DNA of 64,000 bases from Diospyros lotus (GCF_014633365.1 NC_068347.1:19428433-19492432); one strand, 5' to 3'. Positions 34,519 through 46,001 are shown, counted from the first letter of the stretch. Made by a program: numbers and translations. Notes: generated by a model from the letters alone, not told the origin.

Positions 34519-35960
34519 AACCTATACTAAATTGTCTAATCAGTACAAGGCATTTGTTGCAAGTGTAGATAGTGTGGAAATTCCAAAGGATATTCAGAAA
34601 CCTCTACAAGATCCTAGGTGGAAAGCTGCTATTGATGAAGAAATGAGAGCACTTTTAGAAAAGAAAACATGGAAAGTGGTTGATTCTCCCCAAGGAATGA
34701 AAATTATGGGCTACAAATGAATATTCTCTATAAAGTTCAAGCCTGATGGGGAGATTGAGAATTACATAGCAAGATTAGTGGCTCAAGGATACACCTAAAC
34801 ATATGGGATTGATTATGAAGAAATGCTCACACTAGTGGCCAAGATGAATTCAATCAAGGTTCTTTTATATCTTGCAGTTAACCTGGATTGGGAGCTTTAT
34901 CAAATAGATATCAAGAATGCATTTCTAAATGGAAATCTAGAGGAAGAAGTATTTATGAGGATGACTCCTGGTTTTAAAGGAGGAGACAATAAGGTATGCA
35001 AACTTAAGAAATCACTCTATGTATTAAAACAATCTCCTAGAGCATGGTTTACTAAATTCAACATTGCATTAAAAGGATTTGGATATATTCAGGGATAAGC
35101 TAATCACACATTGTTCACAAAACAATCAATAAGTGGGAAAAGAGCTATCCTAATTGTACGTGTGGATGACATTGTGATTACGGGTGATGATTATTAGGAA
35201 ATTACAACATTGAAAACTCACTTGAAAAATGAATTTTAGGTTAAGCATATTGGAACTCTTAAATATTTTCTTGGTATGGAAATAGCTTGGAGAAAATAGG
35301 GAATATTTGTTGCTTAAAAGAAATATGTTCTAGATTTGCTAAAGAAAATAGGGAAGCTTGGATGCAAACCTGCCAACACTCATTTGGAAAGAAATTGGAA
35401 GCAGAAGACCATTAAGAAAGATTCACTAGTAGATTGCAAATAGTACCAATGACTAGTAGGTAAATTAATATATCTATCACTCACTAAACCTGATATTGCT
35501 TTTACTATTACTGTGATCAATCAGTTTATGCACTCTCTTATAAAGCGACATTTAAAGGCAATTAATCATGTTCTAAAGTATCTCAAAGGAACTTCGAGCA
35601 AGGGAATTTTGTTTAAGAAAGTAAAAATTGAGATATAGAAGGCTTTATAGATGCAAATTGGCCCGGATCAATGGAAGACAATAAATCTACAACTGGATAC
35701 TACACTAAGTTATGGGGAAATCTTGTAACATAGAGGAGCAAAAAATAGTCTGTTGTGGTTAGAAGCAATGCTGGAGCAAAACATCGGGCAATTACATAAA
35801 GTGTGTGTGGATTCATTTAGATCGAGAGACTTATAGGGGACCTAAATATACCTAGAATAAATCCTATGAAGCTGTACAGTGACAACAAATTAGCAATAAA
35901 CATAGTCCACAACCTTATACAATATGATTGAATGAAGCATGTGCATATTGATAGACACTT
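34519..35960 (+). pseudogene. Copia reverse transcriptase and RNase H remnant
   Basis: 34532-34720 gives IPKDIQKPLQDPRWKAAIDEE and KTWKVVDSP. Then come KPDGEIENYIARLVAQGY, the block around LYQIDIKNAFLNGNLEEEVF and CKLKKSLYVLKQSPRAWF: the copia RT blocks in order. The active site reads VRVDDIVITG where YVDD is usual, so a key tyrosine is lost. LKYFLGMEIA, CKPANTH, TKPDIAFTI and VLKYLKGTSSKGI mark the connection and RNase H start. The RNase H text ends at VHIDRH, where the next solo LTR (35961) interrupts it. At least ten in-frame stops. Confidence 0.85.
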
Positions 35961-36423
35961 TGTAACGCCCTGCTTTTCAATTACACAATGAAGTAATAAG
36001 ATATTCATTATATGCTAAAAAAACAACCTCGGGCGTTATTGGAAACCCTTAATCAACGGAAGCACTAGATCGAACCTGTAAGCTTAACCAAAGCTTAATA
36101 AAGGGGTTTCCACTAAATTTCATTTACAAGCACACGATATGCATACGACTTTCAATACTTTAGAAAAACACAACATGTCACTATAGGCACAACTGTAAGA
36201 CACCCACCCACATCTCTTACAACCTTGAGTATCCTAGCTGCTATTTACAATGCATCATTTGGATTACAAGGGTACACAATGGAATAAAACCCAGAGCTAG
36301 CTGCAAAACCCAAAGCTAGCCAAGCACCACTTCTTTGCACCCCACTTGAATTAGAACCTAGATCACCTAGCATGTCTGATATACCTGGGACGTCGAATAT
36401 CCCAAAGGTATGAAACACCCGAG

Positions 36424-36441
36424 TTAGATTGTTACATCTAA
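36424..36441 (-). other. Hairpin in gypsy LTR (minus)
   Basis: TTAGAT (36424-36429) and ATCTAA (36436-36441) form a 6-bp stem with a 6-base loop. It holds the position of the stem at 27107-27126 in the related LTR, but with a different loop. Confidence 0.5.
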
Positions 36442-37734
36442 GTGAGTGGTACAAGAAAAGAAACAATGCATGTAAGAGTAATATGCAGCTATGCCAACAG
36501 ATATGTAGAAATAAGAACAGAATCTCCCAAAATCATATCAATATAAAACCTCCCATGTGGTAGCAAAGTTAGGGTTGCAATCACCCTCGCAGTCATTATG
36601 GTAGCTCACCGCAAGTGCATAAGATCCCCATTGATGTCCCACAATCATAGGTAGCTCACCATAAGAGTATGAGATCTTGGCTCACTGCAAGAGCACGAGA
36701 TCCCTCGTTATGTCCTAATAACTAGCCACATATACAACCACCGAGATTCGTATAAAATGGGCAAGATATGCTCATAGTAAGAAAACATAAGATGTAAGCC
36801 ACCAACCATGACATGTTGTATGAAAAAGAAAAAGGAATATGATATGCAAGCCACAAGCCACGCACGAATGCCATCATGGTCAAACCCGACGCAACAAGTA
36901 GAAAAGATATGCTCGAAACAAAGGAAACATAAGACGTAAGAAACAAACCATCCACAACTGAAACCAAGAGTGATCAAGAGGAAGCAAGAAGTATGCATAA
37001 ACCATTCACCTTCAGGTTCACCAGAAAGTACCGTTTGCACGCAAATCAAGGCTATTTATTGCCAAAACACGAGTTTTCGTAAGGTAAATGTCAAATATTT
37101 TACATGAAAGTGTGGGTATTGAAGTAAGGGTCACTGCTGAAAAATTTCAAGAAAAAATAAGGCTACACAGCGCGCACCCCTTTTTGGCTCGTGAAGCTCA
37201 CGCGTCGCCCCCTGCTTTCGGCCATTAACTCGGCCGTTTTAACTCCGATTCAACCCCCATTTTTTTCTATAGATTTCTTTTTCTGTGCTCTACAGGATTA
37301 TAAAAATAAATTGTACTTACCTCGGGGTTTTGGAAGCCTTTGGCATGCTTTACGATGCTGGCTCAAGAAACCCGTCAAGGCTTTTCCTCCTTTGATTTTC
37401 GGCAGCACTTTGACCTTTCAACACTTGCTTTCCTCTATTCAAACCCTTCCCCACCAAGCCTTAATTTATAGAAGTGTTCATGCAATCCCGTTTCTCCATT
37501 TGCTACTCCAAAATCATGATTAATCATTACTTTTTCCATTTGGTGCCATGTGATTTGTCCAAGTGTAATCTTGAGATTAGGCTCCATCATGCTTATGCCA
37601 CTTGTTGCCACAAGATTAGGCCACTTGGTCTTTGATATTTGAGCCTCATGATTGCTTTTCCATGTGTCTCAACCCCATGGTGCCAAGTGTCATCTAGATT
37701 AACGTTCATCATTACTTAGATTTTGAAATTTTGA

Positions 37735-37870
37735 TTGCAATCACGACTCATCATTGCTCCACTATGTGGCACATCCCCAAGGTGCCAAGTGTCTAAAAAT
37801 CATGACTCATCATTGTTTTATCATGTGTCACATCCCCAAGGTGCCAAGTGTTTCATTTTAAAAACACCTT
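37735..37870. repeat. Short imperfect tandem repeat inside solo LTR
   Basis: ATCACGACTCATCATTGCTCCACTATGTGGCACATCCCCAAGGTGCCAAGTG-like text recurs with variation near 37740 and 37798 (about 58-60 bp apart). Related TGCCA-GTG fragments occur at 37540 and 37680. No further structure is seen. Confidence 0.5.
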
Positions 37871-38337
37871 CGGCCAATCATATTTCACCACGTGTCTCGC
37901 CACCTCAAGGGAGTCATTATGCATCATCATAAGACCTTAGCTTAGCTTCCAAGTAACCCAGTGGTTGCTTGCCACGTGTTCTTGAGGATAAGGTTTGGAG
38001 ACTTTTGAGGCTAAGCAAAGACTTGGAGAAGACTTAGACTTCAAGCAAAGACTTAGACTTGGACTTGGACTTCAAAAAGATCCAAAGCCACATTTGATTG
38101 AAGTTTGAAATCTAAAGATATTTTAAAGTTCATATCTTTTACAGCAATTCCCAAGACTTTTGGTCAATTGCACTTTTACCCAAATTTCAATAATTACAAC
38201 TTTGCCATTGGCTCAGAAACTGAACATTTGTCTCAAGCCTTCTATAATCCCTTGAAAGAACCTATTTCTTCAAGTATCTAGACCTAATAATCCCAGGTAT
38301 TACATCATATTTGAGTTTGAAAATATGGGGTATTACA

Positions 38338-38502
38338 CACTTCATCAAACATGAGATAGACTCAATAGTGTTCAACCTATCCTATGTCCCTACAAAAGAT
38401 TAGAAAACTGATATTCTTACAAAAGCCTTATCCTAACCAGCATTTGAGTTCTTAGTTTGCAAATTAGAAATAATTGGTATCTATTCACCAACTTGAGGGG
38501 AG
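38338..38502 (+). pseudogene. Copia RNase H C-terminus and polypurine tract
   Basis: After the insert the frame resumes with FIKHEIDSIVFNLSYVPT, DILTKAL and FLVCKLEIIGIYSPT, the end of copia RNase H (usual YVPT--Q-ADV-TK-L, KLG--DIY-P). The tract TTGAGGGGAG (38493-38502) follows and directly precedes the 3' LTR, the typical copia arrangement. Confidence 0.8.
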
Positions 38503-38919
38503 TGTTGGAAAAATTAAAAAGTTAAAATCTTGATAGTCGAAAACCAGGTGATAAGGTTGTTGGGATATTTTAAAGTTAAAGTGATAAGAGATAAAAGATA
38601 AGAGAAGGCTATAAGACGAGAGGATAAGGCTCCAAGAAAAAAGGAGATTAAACAGTCCTTAAAAGATAATTCTAGCACAAAATTAAGTTTAAATTTTGAT
38701 TATCTTGGTCATATCAGAATTCAAATGTATTCTTGTATTTTAGGAAGAAATTTCAAATGTATTCATGTATATATACCATACTAGAGATAAATGAAAAGCA
38801 AGAGAAGTGGTGCTCTTTTCAATCAAGTATTCCTCCTACTTGTTCTAATCCTTCTCAAATAATTCATTTAAGGTACTTGAATACAACTTCTTGGTATTTA
38901 GCTTGTTTAAATCTGTTTA
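38503..38919 (+). repeat. Copia 3' LTR
   Basis: It starts TGTTGGAAAAATTAAAAAG and matches 15720-15839 plus 18456-18746 with scattered changes. The terminal CA has become TA. It is uninterrupted, which confirms the insertion in the 5' LTR. Confidence 0.9.
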
Positions 38920-39739
38920 GTACAGTATAATATACGTACATGTAATTGTATATATATATATATAAAGCCCAGCGGGCTGTCAATTCAAGCGCATGGGAGA
39001 TGAAGGCCATTTCAACAAAAGGGACCCACCCCACATCCCTCCTAACAATAAGTAGCAAGTAGCTGCTCGCTTGTTTCCTGAGCAAGGTTGTCTTGGGGAG
39101 CCTCCATACACTAAGGGGTGCCATGGACAACCCCTTTACACCGACCCTTCCTCTGCTTCCTTTCTCACATGTATATATAGGCATATTTCATAAGAAAGAA
39201 ATGTTTCAAAAAAAAAAAAAACACAAATTTCTCATATTAATTGTCATACTTATAGGGAAGATGAGGGGTCTTATATGTTGAGAAAGAGTCTCTCACTTGA
39301 AGGATTCAAAGCAAGTGTAAAAGAAAAGAAAAAATGAGAAATGAGGAAGGGAGAAAACTAGTGAAGGGAAAAAGGAGCTTGCCATCAAGATAACCAAAGA
39401 GAGGTTGGGAAGCTAAGAGGAGCAAGGAAAATCTTCACCAAATAGACCCCAAGGTGAGGTTCTTCGATCCATAAACTCTTACTTTGTGGTTCTATTTTCA
39501 TATTACATGAGAAATCAATTTTGAAAATGTAGTTTTTTGGAGGGCTTCTTATTTGCATCCATGATCATGTATGCCTATGCTATTTTACTCTACATCACTT
39601 AGCCTCGATGTTACATGGTTGAGAACCTTCTAAGAAGTGCTTTTGGTGCTTACAAAGAAAGCTCTTGAAAGGAGATTGACAAAGTCACAAGTGGCGTTGC
39701 AGAGAAGAAGCATGCATTTTTTTTGCCACTTAGGCCTGA
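38920..39739. other. Unclassified sequence, possibly gypsy LTR leader
   Basis: It holds a (TA) microsatellite at 38948-38963, an A run near 39211, and a purine-rich leader-like stretch (39290-39450) ending near a GGTGAG splice-donor-like site. No coding similarity. With 41231-41680 it may be one gypsy-type LTR split by the SIRE-like LTR, but its ends were not found. Confidence 0.35.
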
Positions 39740-41230
39740 TGTGACATGACTTGTTTGGTTTGATTTTGATGATGAAGGTTTTCACATAAAACTTCAATAA
39801 ATAAACTTAAACTATTTTGATAATGAATGAATTAATGATTTTAAAAGTAGCATGCCAAAGTGTAATGAGATTGAAAACTAAAGATGCTTAACAAAACAAA
39901 TCATGGGAATATAAGTAAAATTTGAATACTTAATGCTTAAAATAGACACAATCGAATTCTAGATGTTTATAAGAGAAATAATTTAGTACCTAAGATTTAG
40001 ATTAAAAAGTAATCAAGTATTCAAGGTTTATAATTGAGTATTAGACTTTCAGTAACAAATACTCGAGTATTGGAATGAACTAAAAAATAATACTCAACTA
40101 TTTTATGGAGAAACTTAGAGTATTTTTAATACAATCAAGAATACTCTATTATTGGAAAACGATACTCAAATATTACACTGTAGCACAGAGAGTGTTCTAG
40201 ATGCATTCTAAAAATACCTAAGTACAACAAAATAATACTCAAGTATGACATTGCAGTATAAAAAGTCTTTTAATCTATCAGTCAAAAATACTCAAGTACC
40301 TAAAGTTTTCATCTAAAAGTTGATACATTATTCTGCACAATAGACTACCATACTTACGGATACTCAAGTATCATAACCCGCACATTTGAAAATTTGAATT
40401 TTAAGCTATTCAAATGCCATTATTTCGCACTAAAAACCTACCTAATCATCAACTAACTTCTTTCTAATGTTTTCAAACCATCTTTTTGAAAAAAAAAAAA
40501 AATACAACTAAATCTCTGCATGTATATCATGAGAAGTTTTCAGCAAGGCATGGGATTGAAGATGACCATTTCATTGTAGTAGTAGTTAAAAGTGGTTGTC
40601 TTTTTCATGTTGCTTCCAACTACTAGAAGGCTTTGAAGGGGTGCCAATTTCTATAAATAGGAGATGTTTTGAAGAAATAAGAAAAGGAGTCAAGAGAGAT
40701 TGGGCTTACAGATTTTGAAAATTAGATTTCAAATTCCTCATTGTTCTTGAACTTCACTATTTTCATCTTCTTTTTTGTCAAGCCTTCTTGTTTCCATTGT
40801 AAATCTTATTTTAGCCTTGTTCTAGCTTGATTTCATAAAGGATGTATTCCTTTTGAGAGTTGTTTCTCTCATTCTTACATTGTATTTTGATTTTGCTAGC
40901 GGTTGAGCTAGAAGAGATAGTTGGGTTGTTAATTAGTGTATTGGGTTGGGGTTGTAACCCAAGTTTGTCTTAATGAATTTGAAAATCTCTAACTGGATGT
41001 TAAAGTAGTGGACATAAGTTGGGAACATGAACTACTCTAAATTTGTTGTGTCTCTTACATATTTTTCTTTTTCTCAAACTTTAGATTGCAACTTTACACT
41101 CAAAGAATCAATGTTTTATAAATCACATTTGAAAATCTTCACAAAACACAAAAATTTTGAAACACCCAATTCACTCCCCCCTCCCCAGCATCTTAGGTGT
41201 GAGGTGTCATGAAGTATATTAGATCTAACA
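39740..41230 (+). repeat. Solo LTR of a SIRE-like copia element, ~1.49 kb
   Basis: It begins about TGTGACATGACTTG, has TTTTGATGATGA 25 bases in as in the LTR at 19403, and ends ...AGATCTAACA. A CACCCAATTCACTCCCCCCTCC block lies near the end, as in SIRE/Maximus LTRs. No target-site duplication was found (CCTGA versus CTTTC), so the ends may be off by a few bases. A cluster of ACTC[AG]AGTAT motifs lies at 40015-40375. No pol genes inside. Confidence 0.7.
40015..40375. repeat. Cluster of ATACTCAAGTAT-like palindromic motifs
   Basis: Variants of the near-palindrome ATACT(C)(A/G)AGTAT occur about eight times (for example near 40060, 40090, 40140, 40165, 40230, 40290 and 40370). Spacing is irregular, 30-60 bp. 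They sit in the same LTR position as the TGTCGACAGTTT cluster of the other SIRE-like LTR, but the motif is different. Confidence 0.55.
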
Positions 41231-41680
41231 CTTTCGGTGCCAATTAAGAAAATTCTTAGAAGAAGGCCAGCATGGTCACAAATGGTACTATAGAGTATAA
41301 ACTTGCATTTTTTTTTCATGCACGAATTTTATATAAAATGTTTTATTTGTTGAGGCTCCTCATTTAGAAGGTTCATCTTCTAACTCCATTCATCCCGTAG
41401 AATATTCAAACATTCCAAGTGAGACGAGCAATTCAAAAGGAAATGAAGTTTTTTAAGCATAAGTTTTGGAAGCCTTGTCAATTTTGGTGGCATGTAATAT
41501 TTTGTAGATGTTATACATGCTTTTTATGTTACACACTCGAAGCATTTATAGGATTTATTATGGTGATAGCAAGTATATTAAAAATGCCAAACTCGTTGTA
41601 CAAACTCGGTTTTCATTGAAAGCACGTCATTTTATTTTGGTGAAAAGAGATGACTTTTATGTTCATATATTAAGTTGTAG
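41231..41680 (+). repeat. Gypsy LTR-like relic
   Basis: 41355-41440 resembles 27105-27190 in the LTR at 24934-27572. Both have a TTAGA-G...loop GTTCAT...TCTAA hairpin followed by GAATATTCAAACATTC. No ends were found. It is interrupted on the right by the small LTR element at 41686, and its continuation is probably 43960-44340. Confidence 0.5.
41364..41383 (+). other. Hairpin in gypsy LTR relic
   Basis: TTAGAAG (41364-41370), loop GTTCAT, CTTCTAA (41377-41383). Compared with 27107-27126 one pair changed from T-A to A-T, with both arms altered. Confidence 0.6.
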
Positions 41681-41685
41681 TGACA

Positions 41686-42081
41686 TGTCATATACCTCTT
41701 TTTTTTGTTTTGTTTATACCTAAATAGTAGCAGTAGTAGCAGTTATACAGTTGTACTAGGAGCTAGCTAGCAATTCTACCTAGAAGATAGCTGACAACAG
41801 TTGTACTTTGAATTTTAACTGGTAGCCTTGCTAGCACCAACCTAATTGCTACTTGGATTAGTATATAAGGTTAATCCAACCTAATATAAAGGCATCAAAG
41901 AAGTATTATTCAGTTAATCTGATTTCTATCTCTCTCAATTTCTCTCGATTCTCACTATTTCTCGCTGTTCTCTCTTAACTTCTCCCCCTATTCTCTGAAT
42001 TCTCCCTCTTTTTTTGTTTTCTCTTCCTATACATCTTCCAATTCTCACTTAAAACCCTAGGCAAAACCTAGGTACATAACA
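41686..42081 (+). repeat. 5' LTR of element A
   Basis: It runs TGTCATATACC to GGTACATAACA. A TATATAAGG-like TATA box is near 41860 and a TC-rich leader (41920-42040) follows. The LTR pair differs at many positions, so the insertion is old. Confidence 0.85.
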
Positions 42082-42083
42082 AT

Positions 42084-42096
42084 TGGTATCAAAGCC
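42084..42096 (+). other. Primer binding site of element A
   Basis: TGGTATCAAAGCC starts two bases after the LTR and differs by one base from the usual initiator-Met tRNA PBS (TGGTATCAGAGCC). Confidence 0.8.
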
Positions 42097-42310
42097 AATC
42101 GAGCGAATTCCAATAGTTTAAGCGAATTCTATTAGCTAATCTAGTGAAGCAAGGCCAAGAAATTTTCGGCGATCCTAGCAAACTCTTAGGATGTTGCAAC
42201 ATAACCGATCAAACTCTCAAAAAGCTACGGTAAAGCCTATTGAATCCTCAAGAAACCGCAACAAAGAACTTTCTCAGCCTTGATTCCATCTGCCATCTCA
42301 ATTTTTCCAT

Positions 42311-43604
42311 GGTTGACAGTACCAAAATAAAACAGTTTAAGTCTCAGCAACAAGTAAATTCAAAAACCTCTAATCTATAAGCGAGTGTTGATTCCTTAGG
42401 AGCTGGATCCAGCAAAAATCATAAGGAAATTCTTATACTAGATCAGAAGCTGGAGACATTGGATTGGAAGTTCAATCAGAAATTTGAGACAATAGAAGCA
42501 ACCATGGAAGGCCTAACAAGTATGATGGATTTATGATGATGTTTTCCAAAATGCCTAAGGTAAGTGTATCTCTTGATTTTCCTCCTAAAGAATGGACTGA
42601 TCCAATCCTTTAAGAATTCAAACCAACTCCTGGGATAACTGGTTCCTTGGATTTGGAGATGGAACCTAATATAATTGAAGTAACATTAGAATTAAACATT
42701 GATTCACTTGATATGTCAGCTATAAATCCGATCGGAGATAAGAGTTGCGATGAAGAGAGCTTTCATACAACTGATGAGAGGTATGCTTGTGACATCTACC
42801 CTAGAATATATCAAGTTTTTTACGCTCCACATGCAGTCAAAGAAGTCCTGATTGAGCAATTAGGACCATAACAAGCTTATATTAGCTCTAAGGAGACTGA
42901 TCATAAGGCTAATGAGCGTAGGCAGACATTCAATGAATACTTGGACTAAAGAAAGAAGCTAGAGGTTGAAAAAAGGCATTCTTTCAAATGAAATTCTTTT
43001 GGGAGGAATGGTTCTGAGAAAGAAAACCCTAGGAATGTTTTTCCTTTGCCTTTGGCTCCGAAGAAGGCTGAGGAGTCCATAGCTTTGGTTAAATCAAGCA
43101 TAAAAAAGTTTAAAATAATTTCAACCAGAGAATATCTTACTATTATTCTAATTTTTTTTTTTATCTTACACAATATGACAATCTTCTTGTCATTTCAAAT
43201 GGTATAAACTAGTTTTTGGTGTTGGTTTTAGCAAAGAAGGAACAATTGAAGCGGACTTAACATAAAAACTACCATACAGTTCGAAAGATAATGGAAGTAA
43301 GGTTGCTGCCAGAATACTTATTGTTATAACTCATTGGTGTAATTTCTACATGAAGGTCAAGGAAATTACTGAAACTTAAAAATCAATTGGAGAAAAGAGC
43401 TTTGACATGGAGATCTTTAAGGACTACATTTTATATTTATAGGAAAAGAAAAAGAAAAGGAACATAAGAGAAAAAAGGATAAGGCTTAGAAAGAGAGAGA
43501 AAGAAAGAATGGAAAAAAAAGAAGGATGAACCAGATAGCGAATGCAGGAATTGGATTAAGGTAACAGTGGTTAGTTGCTATAATTTCTTGAGGACAAGGA
43601 ATTT
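42311..43604 (+). pseudogene. Element A internal coding remnant of unknown function
   Basis: From 42311 (ATG) the frame reads MVDSTKIKQFKSQQQ, then DQKLETLDWKFNQKFETIEAT, a short coiled coil like the N-terminus of plant gypsy gag. From 42647 to 43000 it reads DIYPRIYQVFYAPHAVKEVL, IEQLG, ERRQTFNEYLD and KKLEVEKRHSF. This second part is shared with 47900-48130 in element B. Several stops break it. I do not recognise the second domain; it could be a diverged gag segment or a captured host fragment. Confidence 0.5.
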
Positions 43605-43618
43605 TGAGGGGGGCAATT
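43605..43618 (+). other. Polypurine tract of element A
   Basis: TGAGGGGGGCAATT lies directly before the 3' LTR start TGTCATG and is the expected plus-strand primer. Confidence 0.7.
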
Positions 43619-43954
43619 TGTCATGTACCTACTGTTTGTACCTAAATAGCAGTAGTAGTAATAGTTATACAATTGTATTAAGAGCTAGTTAGTAGTTGTA
43701 CTTTGAATTTGAACTTGCAGCCTTCTTAGCGCCAACTTAATTGATGCTTAGATTAATATGTAAGGCTAATCTAGTCAATCTAATTTCTATCTCTATCAAT
43801 TTCTTTTTCTTTCTCCCGATTCTCACTTATTTCTCTTTGTTCTCTCTGAATTTTTTCCTCTATTCTCTAATTTCTCCCTTCCTTTTTGTTCTCTCTTCCT
43901 TAAAATCTTCCAATTTCTCTCTTAAAACCCTAGGTTAAACCTAGGTACATGACA
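43619..43954 (+). repeat. 3' LTR of element A
   Basis: It runs TGTCATGTACC to GGTACATGACA. It is about 60 bp shorter than the 5' LTR; part of the central region is missing. Confidence 0.85.
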
Positions 43955-43959
43955 TGACG

Positions 43960-44349
43960 TAGAAATTTATCCTAATGGTTCCTAAAGATATTTGGTTGTA
44001 CACTCGAAAAGTCTTCATTTTTCCTTTAAATTGGGTATTTCGAAATGATTCACAAATTTGGACTCCTTAATACGAGTTATGAATCAAACTAGGTTCAATC
44101 TATGAAAATGAGCACAAACACAAAGACCCCGCCTTAATAAACTAACCCGAACATGAGTTTAGTTGAAAAGACAAGACCACTAGAGGCAAACGTTTGGGAG
44201 AAAAATCTCTAATGAATCTAAGAAAAATAAATAATAAAAATAGAAGATAAAATGAATGAATATTTGAAAGAAAAATATAAATAGTATGTCACAACAAAGG
44301 ACCTTTTATGAAAAATGTTTTTAAAAAAGAATCCCCAAATTATGACTTG
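43960..44349. other. Unclassified A/T-rich sequence, probable continuation of the gypsy LTR relic
   Basis: It directly follows the target-site copy of element A and therefore continues whatever that element entered. No coding similarity on either strand and no LTR end recognised. Confidence 0.35.
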
Positions 44350-45540
44350 AAAATACATTATAAAAATAGGGATGTTTCATACCCAATGTTCCTTTGTAAT
44401 ATTAGATAAATACTTGCCAAGAACACTCACTGCATATGCAATACCAAGTCTTATACAAAATTGTGCGTACATTAAACTACTTACAACACTGTTGTAAGAG
44501 CTTGTGTGAATTTAAGTTTTTTCAAGATCTTTCTTAGGGCATTGTTCCTTAATAATAGGAGCTACTCTTGGTTTATAATTTTTCATGTTGAATCTATTCA
44601 ACACTCGATCAATATACTCAAATTGAGATAGACCTAATATTTTCTTGTTTCTATCTCTAAGACCTCAATGTTTAGAAAATATTTTCTTCACTAAGATCTT
44701 TAATGTTGAAATTCTTAGACAATATTTTCTTCATATAATGTAGCAATCCCAAATCACTACTAACCTACAAAATATCAACAACATTTAAATCCAAGAATAT
44801 AAAATTTTTCCCACTGACTTTAAGATATATGCAGGAATCAACTGTATTGTTCATGGAACCAAAAAATAAAACAACTTCATGGAATTTCAAATACCATTGT
44901 CTTAAAGCCTATTTTAGGCCATAAATGACCTTTTTTGGTCAACAAACCATGTGTTCTTTACCATCTACCTAAAAACCTTTAGATTGTTACATGTATACTT
45001 AGAAATATCCCCATTAAAAGAAGAAGAAGAAGCTATCTTTACATCCATTTGATAGAGCTCTAAGTTATAATGTGTTGTTAATGATATAATTATTCTAAAA
45101 GAATCTTTAGAAGATACAGGAGAAAATGTGTATGTATAATCAATGCTCTCTCTTATTGTATACCCTTTAATAAGTAATCTTGCTTTGAATCTTTCAATGA
45201 CAACTTTAAAATCTCTTCTCATTTTAAATACCCATTAATAGACAATAGGTTTAAATCCTTCTAGAAACTCAACGAATTCCCAGACACAATTATGATTCGT
45301 AGGTTGCATTTCTTCTTTCATCACCTTTTTCCATTTATCCAAAGTCAATCTGATAGTTGCTTACTTATAAGTAGCTGGACCAATAATTTCCCCCCCAACG
45401 TCATAATCACACTCACCCAAATAAACCACATAATCACTAGGTATGATAGATCTCTTCTCGCGTTGGGATTGCCTAACTGAAATTTCTTACAAGTGAAGGT
45501 TTTGTAATGGAAAAAGAACATCTGTGATTGAATTATCTAT
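44350..45540 (-). pseudogene. Copia pol (integrase end to RT) remnant on minus
   Basis: On - from about 45470, text matches RRDLSYLVIMWFI-like integrase C-terminal sequence. 45222-44965 reads FKVVIERFKARLLIKGYTIRE, IDYTYTFSPVSSKDSFRII and HYNLELYQMDVK, which are copia RT blocks. An AAG-like trinucleotide repeat disrupts the FLNGD block near 45025. Further on come LGLSQFEYIDRVLNRFNM and VVSSLMYAQFCIRLGIAYAV (connection region). No LTR is found. Frameshifts and stops are frequent. Confidence 0.75.
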
Positions 45541-45586
45541 TGTTACTATCTATGTGTGTAGAGTAATAATTCTTTCATGTACAATG

Positions 45587-45986
45587 TGTCATGAACCTAA
45601 GAGTAATAGAGGGGTAATATGATAATGGACTTATAATAGTTGTTAGGAGATATTTTAGTAATTGGTTAGAAGCACATGGGTGTTTTTATGCATTCAGTTA
45701 TGAGCCTGATATGCCTATAAAAGGCTACTGTAAACGGATGGGAGGAATATGTTAATGATAATTGAATCCTATTTTTCTCTCTCAAATTCTCTCTGATTTC
45801 TTTCTCCCGTTCTGATAATTTCTCTCTTACTCTGTTTTGATCTTCAACTCTCCCCCTTATTTCTATCTGTTATCTTTCCCCATCTCTATCCAATTTCCCC
45901 CTCCAATCATTTTGTTCTTAGTCCTAAACCCATCAGATTCTTCTAATTTACAATCCAATCCTAGGCTAAACCCTAGGTACACAACA
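45587..45986 (+). repeat. 5' LTR of element B
   Basis: It has a CTATAAAAGG TATA box near 45715 and a TC-rich leader at 45770-45960, the same architecture as the element A LTR. Its first 120 bp reappear at 48531. Confidence 0.85.
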
Positions 45987-45988
45987 AT

Positions 45989-46001
45989 TGGTATCAGAGC
46001 C
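45989..46001 (+). other. Primer binding site of element B
   Basis: TGGTATCAGAGCC, an exact match to the common initiator-Met tRNA primer site, two bases after the LTR. Confidence 0.9.

Larger units (their letters stand above)
35961..38337 (-). repeat. Solo gypsy LTR on minus, 2377 bp, TSD CACTT
   Basis: On + it starts TGTAACGCCC and ends GGGGTATTACA, with exact CACTT at 35956-35960 and 38338-38342. Read on - its termini (TGTAATACCCC...GGGCGTTACA) match the LTR at 24934-27572. A hairpin TTAGAT/ATCTAA lies at 36424-36441. Part of the interior (37530-37900) contains repeated CATGTG-CACATCCCCAAGGTGCCAAGTG blocks. It separates the two parts of the copia RNase H. Confidence 0.9.
15720..38919 (+). 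mobile_element. Ty1/copia retrotransposon invaded five times
   Basis: Both LTRs start TGTTGGAAAAATTAAAAAAG or a close variant (15720 and 38503) and end near TTTAAATCTATTCA (18746; 38919, CA changed to TA). Flanking 5-bp duplications are GTAAA (15715-15719) and GTACA (38920-38924), one mismatch. Internal order on + is a weak PBS, gag, protease, integrase, RT, RNase H and a polypurine tract, the copia order. Five insertions with their own borders break it: 15840-18450, 19403-21066, 21921-31183, 32526-34518 and 35961-38337. After subtracting them the element is about 5 kb, normal for copia. Multiple stops show it is dead. Confidence 0.9.
41686..43954 (+). mobile_element. Small non-autonomous LTR retrotransposon (element A), TSD TGACA/TGACG
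   Basis: The 5' LTR (41686-42081, 396 bp) and 3' LTR (43619-43954, 336 bp) both begin TGTCAT and end near CTAGGTACATRACA. A PBS of initiator-Met type follows the first, and a polypurine tract (GAGGGGGGCAATT) precedes the second. The flanks are TGACA (41681-41685) and TGACG (43955-43959). The 1.5-kb interior has no protease, RT or integrase but carries a coding block shared with the element at 45587. It belongs to a family of short LTR elements mobilised in trans; its autonomous partner is not identified. Confidence 0.85.

Noticed and set aside
36708..37049. 113-codon minus frame with hydrophobic residues
   Set aside because: Within a solo LTR. It overlaps another frame on the same strand, has no domain, and no counterpart in related LTRs.
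42050..42080. AAACCCTAG words that resemble plant telomere repeats
   Set aside because: Only isolated copies near the LTR ends of elements A and B, part of the LTR itself, with no tandem array.
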